Of a stretch of DNA of 22,150 nucleotides, positions 20,130 through 22,150 are shown piece by piece. Source of the stretch: a virus; IMG/VR virus record IMGVR_UViG_3300020152_000058, positions 1-22,150 of that record, one strand, 5' to 3'. Below the pieces are notes generated by a model that saw only the letters and a program-made list of their open reading frames with translations, was not told where the DNA came from and ran no database searches. The first letter of the stretch is position 1, and every line of letters begins with the position of its first letter. The position numbers were made by a program, and so were the translations under genes.

Positions 20130-20332
20130 TGCGCGTCAAGGTTGAATCGTTGCGTGCGGAGCTTGCAGATGTTCTCCGGGGCGTCGCGCAGCAACCGGTG
20201 ACGGTCACTCGCTATGGGGAGGCCGTCGCCGTGATCGTTTCACCACAGGACTTCGCAGAGCTGACTCGGCTGCGAGGTCTGTACAGGAAACGTTCCGTCG
20301 AAAGGAGAAACGTACTAGCTTCATGTGCGTGA
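20129..20332 (+). CDS. Phd/YefM-type antitoxin, 67 aa, without a toxin
   Basis: ATG 20129 shares a base with the scaffold stop (TGATG). The sequence VESLRAELADVLRGVAQQPV, then VTRYGEAVAVIVSPQDFAEL has the Phd/YefM layout: N-terminal dimer/DNA-binding domain with the xTRxGxxVAVIVSxxxFxxL motif. Phd-type antitoxins are commonly about 70-85 aa; the C-terminal toxin-binding part here (LRGLYRKRSVERRNVLASCA) is short. No toxin gene lies within reach: the next frame is the coat gene. A standalone antitoxin could neutralise a host toxin during infection, or regulate transcription; both are inference. Confidence 0.75.
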   Translation: MRVKVESLRAELADVLRGVAQQPVTVTRYGEAVAVIVSPQDFAELTRLRGLYRKRSVERRNVLASCA

Positions 20333-20495
20333 TCGGCTAACCCGAAAGGCCCCGGTCACTGAATGTCTCTTTTGCTGTAGCAAGGCCCCGCCCTTGTCGA
20401 TCGCAGGCCCGGCGCAACGCCGCTAACCCTGCGCAGACTTTTCAGCGGCCAACCCGAGCGAAGGCTTCAAACCCTTTACTTTGGAGTTGGCATCA
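20333..20495. other. Structured non-coding gap before the coat gene
   Basis: No gene is seen in these 163 bases. Two copies of AAGGCCCCG occur at 20346-20354 and 20382-20390. GCCGCT (20419-20424) pairs with AGCGGC (20444-20449) around a T-rich loop, and GGCG-CAA-CGCC (20411-20421) can form a competing hairpin. No classic T-tailed terminator is visible. TTTGGAG lies before ATG 20496. The gap may adjust coat mRNA stability, so that coat is made in excess over upstream proteins (inference). Confidence 0.4.
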
Positions 20496-21341
20496 ATGGC
20501 GGATACCGCATTTCAAGTTCAGTACCGCGATGAGTTCATCGCAAAGTTCGAGCAGCGCCAGTCTCTGCTGCGCAGCTCGGTCACGACCGAAGCGGTCATC
20601 AAGGGCAACCAGGCAACGTTCCTGACCGCTGGCAGCGGTTCGGCAACTGCCGTGACTCGCGGCGTCAATGGCCTCATCCCGGCGCGCGCAGACGATCTCA
20701 CCCAGTCCACGGCGACGCTGGTCGAGTGGCACGATCTGTCGCGAGCCACGAACTTCAACATCTTCGCGAGCCAGGGCAATCGGCGCGCGATCATGCAGAA
20801 CACAACCCAGGCTGTCATCAATCGCAAGATTGATAGCGACATTCTGACCACGCTGGCCACTGGCACTGTCACGACTGGTGCGGCGGTGACGGCAAGCGTG
20901 GGCCTCGTGGCCAAGGCGAAGACGAAGCTCGGCAACGCCGGTGTGCCGTGGGATTCGAACATCACGGCGGTCATCTCGCCGGCCTTCGAAGGCTACCTGA
21001 TGCAGACCAAGGAATTCGCCTCGCGCGAGTACGTTGGTAAGCCGCCTTCGGATGGTGCCGACGCCGCGTGGCGCGATCAGCCTCGTGCGTTCTTCTGGTA
21101 TGGCGTCATGTGGATCGTTCATCCGAACGTCTCTGGCGTGGGGACGGCTTCCGAGTCGTGCTTCATGTACCACAAGTCGGCGATCGGTCACGCGATCAAC
21201 ACTGCCGGGCTGGACTCTCTCGTCGGCTACGACGGCGAACAGAACTACACCTGGGCGCGCTGCTCGGTCGATATGGGATCGGTCCTGCTGCAGAACAGCG
21301 GCGTGGTCGAGATGGTCCATGACGGCTCGGCGCTGGCTTAA
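20496..21341 (+). CDS. Major capsid (coat) protein, 281 aa
   Basis: Start at ATG 20496 with TTTGGAG upstream (a TTG at 20481 is possible). The sequence fits a short HK97-fold-type coat: N-terminal FQVQYRDEFIAKFEQRQSLL, mid RATNFNIFASQGNRRAIMQN, then VINRKIDSDILTTLATGTVT, and C-terminal FFWYGVMWIVHPNVSG, HKSAIGHAINTAGLDS, YTWARCSVDMGSVLLQNSGV. The RKIDSDIL helix and the strand-rich C-terminal domain with a W-I-V-H-P segment are typical of BPP-1-like coats. It comes after the scaffold and before a small head protein, the usual order. Confidence 0.88.
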   Translation: MADTAFQVQYRDEFIAKFEQRQSLLRSSVTTEAVIKGNQATFLTAGSGSATAVTRGVNGLIPARADDLTQSTATLVEWHDLSRATNFNIFASQGNRRAIMQNTTQAVINRKIDSDILTTLATGTVTTGAAVTASVGLVAKAKTKLGNAGVPWDSNITAVISPAFEGYLMQTKEFASREYVGKPPSDGADAAWRDQPRAFFWYGVMWIVHPNVSGVGTASESCFMYHKSAIGHAINTAGLDSLVGYDGEQNYTWARCSVDMGSVLLQNSGVVEMVHDGSALA

Positions 21342-21357
21342 TCGGAGGTAAACGACC

Positions 21358-21621
21358 ATGGCTTATGCAACGACGAATCCTCCGGTGTGCGTCATCCCGC
21401 GCATTGGCGACCATCAGGCAGTGTGGCTGTACAAGTCCGAGGACGTTCACACCGACGTGGATGCCGCGGATTACTTCTCCAACGGCAGCGCACTTGGCAT
21501 GAAGGTGAACGACGTGGTGATCGTCACCAAGACGACTGCAACGATCGGCTCAACCATGCACACGGTGACGGCGGTTACAGCCGGCGGCGCGGCGACGGTG
21601 GCTGCGGCGATCCTGGCTTAA
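21358..21621 (+). CDS. Small head protein, decoration or cement-like, 87 aa
   Basis: ATG 21358 lies behind a strong site (CGGAGG at 21344-21349). It is beta-rich and follows the coat gene by 16 bases (AYATTNPPVCVIPRIGDHQA, VWLYKSEDVHTDVDAADYF, LGMKVNDVVIVTKTTATIG). Small proteins in this place in BPP-1-like phages are usually head-stabilising (recall, not checked). A terminator lies directly after it. Same transcript as coat, so probably a high-copy virion protein. Confidence 0.65.
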   Translation: MAYATTNPPVCVIPRIGDHQAVWLYKSEDVHTDVDAADYFSNGSALGMKVNDVVIVTKTTATIGSTMHTVTAVTAGGAATVAAAILA

Positions 21622-21646
21622 TCATCACTGAAACCTCGACCGAAAG

Positions 21647-21669
21647 GGGCGCCCTTGTGGCGCCCTTTT
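21647..21669 (+). terminator. Rho-independent terminator after the coat and cement genes
   Basis: GGGCGCC (21647-21653) and GGCGCCC (21659-21665) form a perfect 7-bp stem with a 5-base loop, followed by TTTT (21666-21669). It would reduce transcription into downstream genes. A TTG frame start at 21655 falls within it and is rejected in favour of GTG 21697. Confidence 0.75.
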
Positions 21670-21696
21670 CATTTCATCAACACAGGAGACTGGCAA

Positions 21697-22137
21697 GTGA
21701 CTCAACTAGCGACATATCGATTTCAACTGAATAAATCCGGCTTCGTTACGAACGAATGGGTTGCGGATCCGGAAAGCAAAACGCCGTTCGACGCCGTGCT
21801 AGAGCCTCAGTTCTGGGCGCATGTCTCAGCCAAGCTACGACCATACGACGAAGTCATCGTGCGGGCTGAAGACGGCAGCTACTACGCGCGTCTCCTGGTG
21901 CAGGACGCTGGCCGGCTCTTTGCGAAGGTTGCCGTACTCGAGAAGTACGATCTCGCGGCGGTCGAAGTGGGCGGTGCAGATGCAATTCCGTCCGGGTACG
22001 AGATCAAGCACGCCGGCCCACATGCCAAATGGCGCGTCGTCCGGCTTTCCGATCGCGCGCCAGTCAAGGACAAGTTCGAGACCAAGGGCCAGGCGCAACA
22101 GTGGCTGACTGAACACCTGAAGGGGTTGGCAGCATAA
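21697..22137 (+). CDS. Phage structural-region protein, 146 aa
   Basis: GTG at 21697 has AGGAGAC eight bases upstream. The N-terminus (TQLATYRFQLNKSGFVTNEW) is followed by a mixed beta/helical body (DEVIVRAEDGSYYARLLVQD, RLFAKVAVLEKYDLAAVEVG) and a charged C-terminal region ending in TKGQAQQWLTEHLKGLA, which looks like the fold of a short phage minor head or assembly protein. Not recognised firmly. The stop abuts the next start. Confidence 0.6.
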   Translation: MTQLATYRFQLNKSGFVTNEWVADPESKTPFDAVLEPQFWAHVSAKLRPYDEVIVRAEDGSYYARLLVQDAGRLFAKVAVLEKYDLAAVEVGGADAIPSGYEIKHAGPHAKWRVVRLSDRAPVKDKFETKGQAQQWLTEHLKGLAA

Positions 22138-22150
22138 ATGGCCTCCAAGC
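22138..22150 (+). CDS. Start of a further gene, cut by the window end
   Basis: ATG at 22138 directly follows the stop TAA (22135-22137) of the preceding gene, reading M-A-S-K. Only four codons are visible, so no product can be given; the abutted position fits the same late operon. Confidence 0.4.

Noticed and set aside
20493-21359. Leftward 288-residue frame opposite the coat gene
   Set aside because: Arg/His-rich antisense shadow of a well-supported coat protein.

Overview
The window is part of a temperate double-stranded DNA phage or prophage of a high-GC Gram-negative bacterium. The packaging and head genes have podovirus character: a Walker-box large terminase, a 541-aa head-tail connector-type portal, a small protein of the type recalled as Bbp19 from Bordetella phage BPP-1, scaffold and coat. 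By recall they resemble the BPP-1-like group, so a beta- or gamma-proteobacterial host is the best guess. No integrase, tail tip, lysis gene, reverse transcriptase or CRISPR array lies in these 22 kb, so host and phage class are inferences.

Layout. 7-2300 is the control region: two small leftward genes, a P63C-domain gene with a structured leader, a leftward XRE repressor (1599-1994) and a divergent Cro-sized protein (2069-2269). Four near-identical GGGGAAnnTTTTCC palindromes form two operator pairs, at 375-423 and 2020-2057. 2400-3830 carries a CII-like regulator, two small membrane proteins on opposite strands, a strong rightward terminator and a small winged-helix protein. 3940-8191 is a tightly overlapped early operon: HNH protein, O-like and P-like replication proteins with a 5 x 12 bp repeat (candidate origin) inside the O-like gene, many tiny zinc or HTH proteins, a PD-(D/E)XK nuclease, and finally a Q-like protein. 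A promoter candidate and a terminator follow Q at once, as in lambda pR'-tR'.

8343-13903 is an unusual block in which six rightward genes begin with Sec-type signal peptides (fibronectin III, lectin-like and PASTA domains among them). A leftward acyltransferase-3 gene, likely for O-antigen or envelope modification, is embedded in it. 13903-22150 is the packaging and head cassette: small terminase, structural protein, large terminase, small connector-associated protein, portal, Bbp19-like protein, scaffold, coat, a small head protein and one more gene.

Two features stand out in the head cassette. A tRNA-like sequence (19060-19128) keeps acceptor, D and T arms but has an anticodon arm exactly seven nucleotides short, so it has no anticodon. 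A lone Phd/YefM-type antitoxin gene lies between scaffold and coat with no toxin beside it.

Positions are read from the sequence. Family names are from motif recognition without database searches and are weaker for the small proteins.
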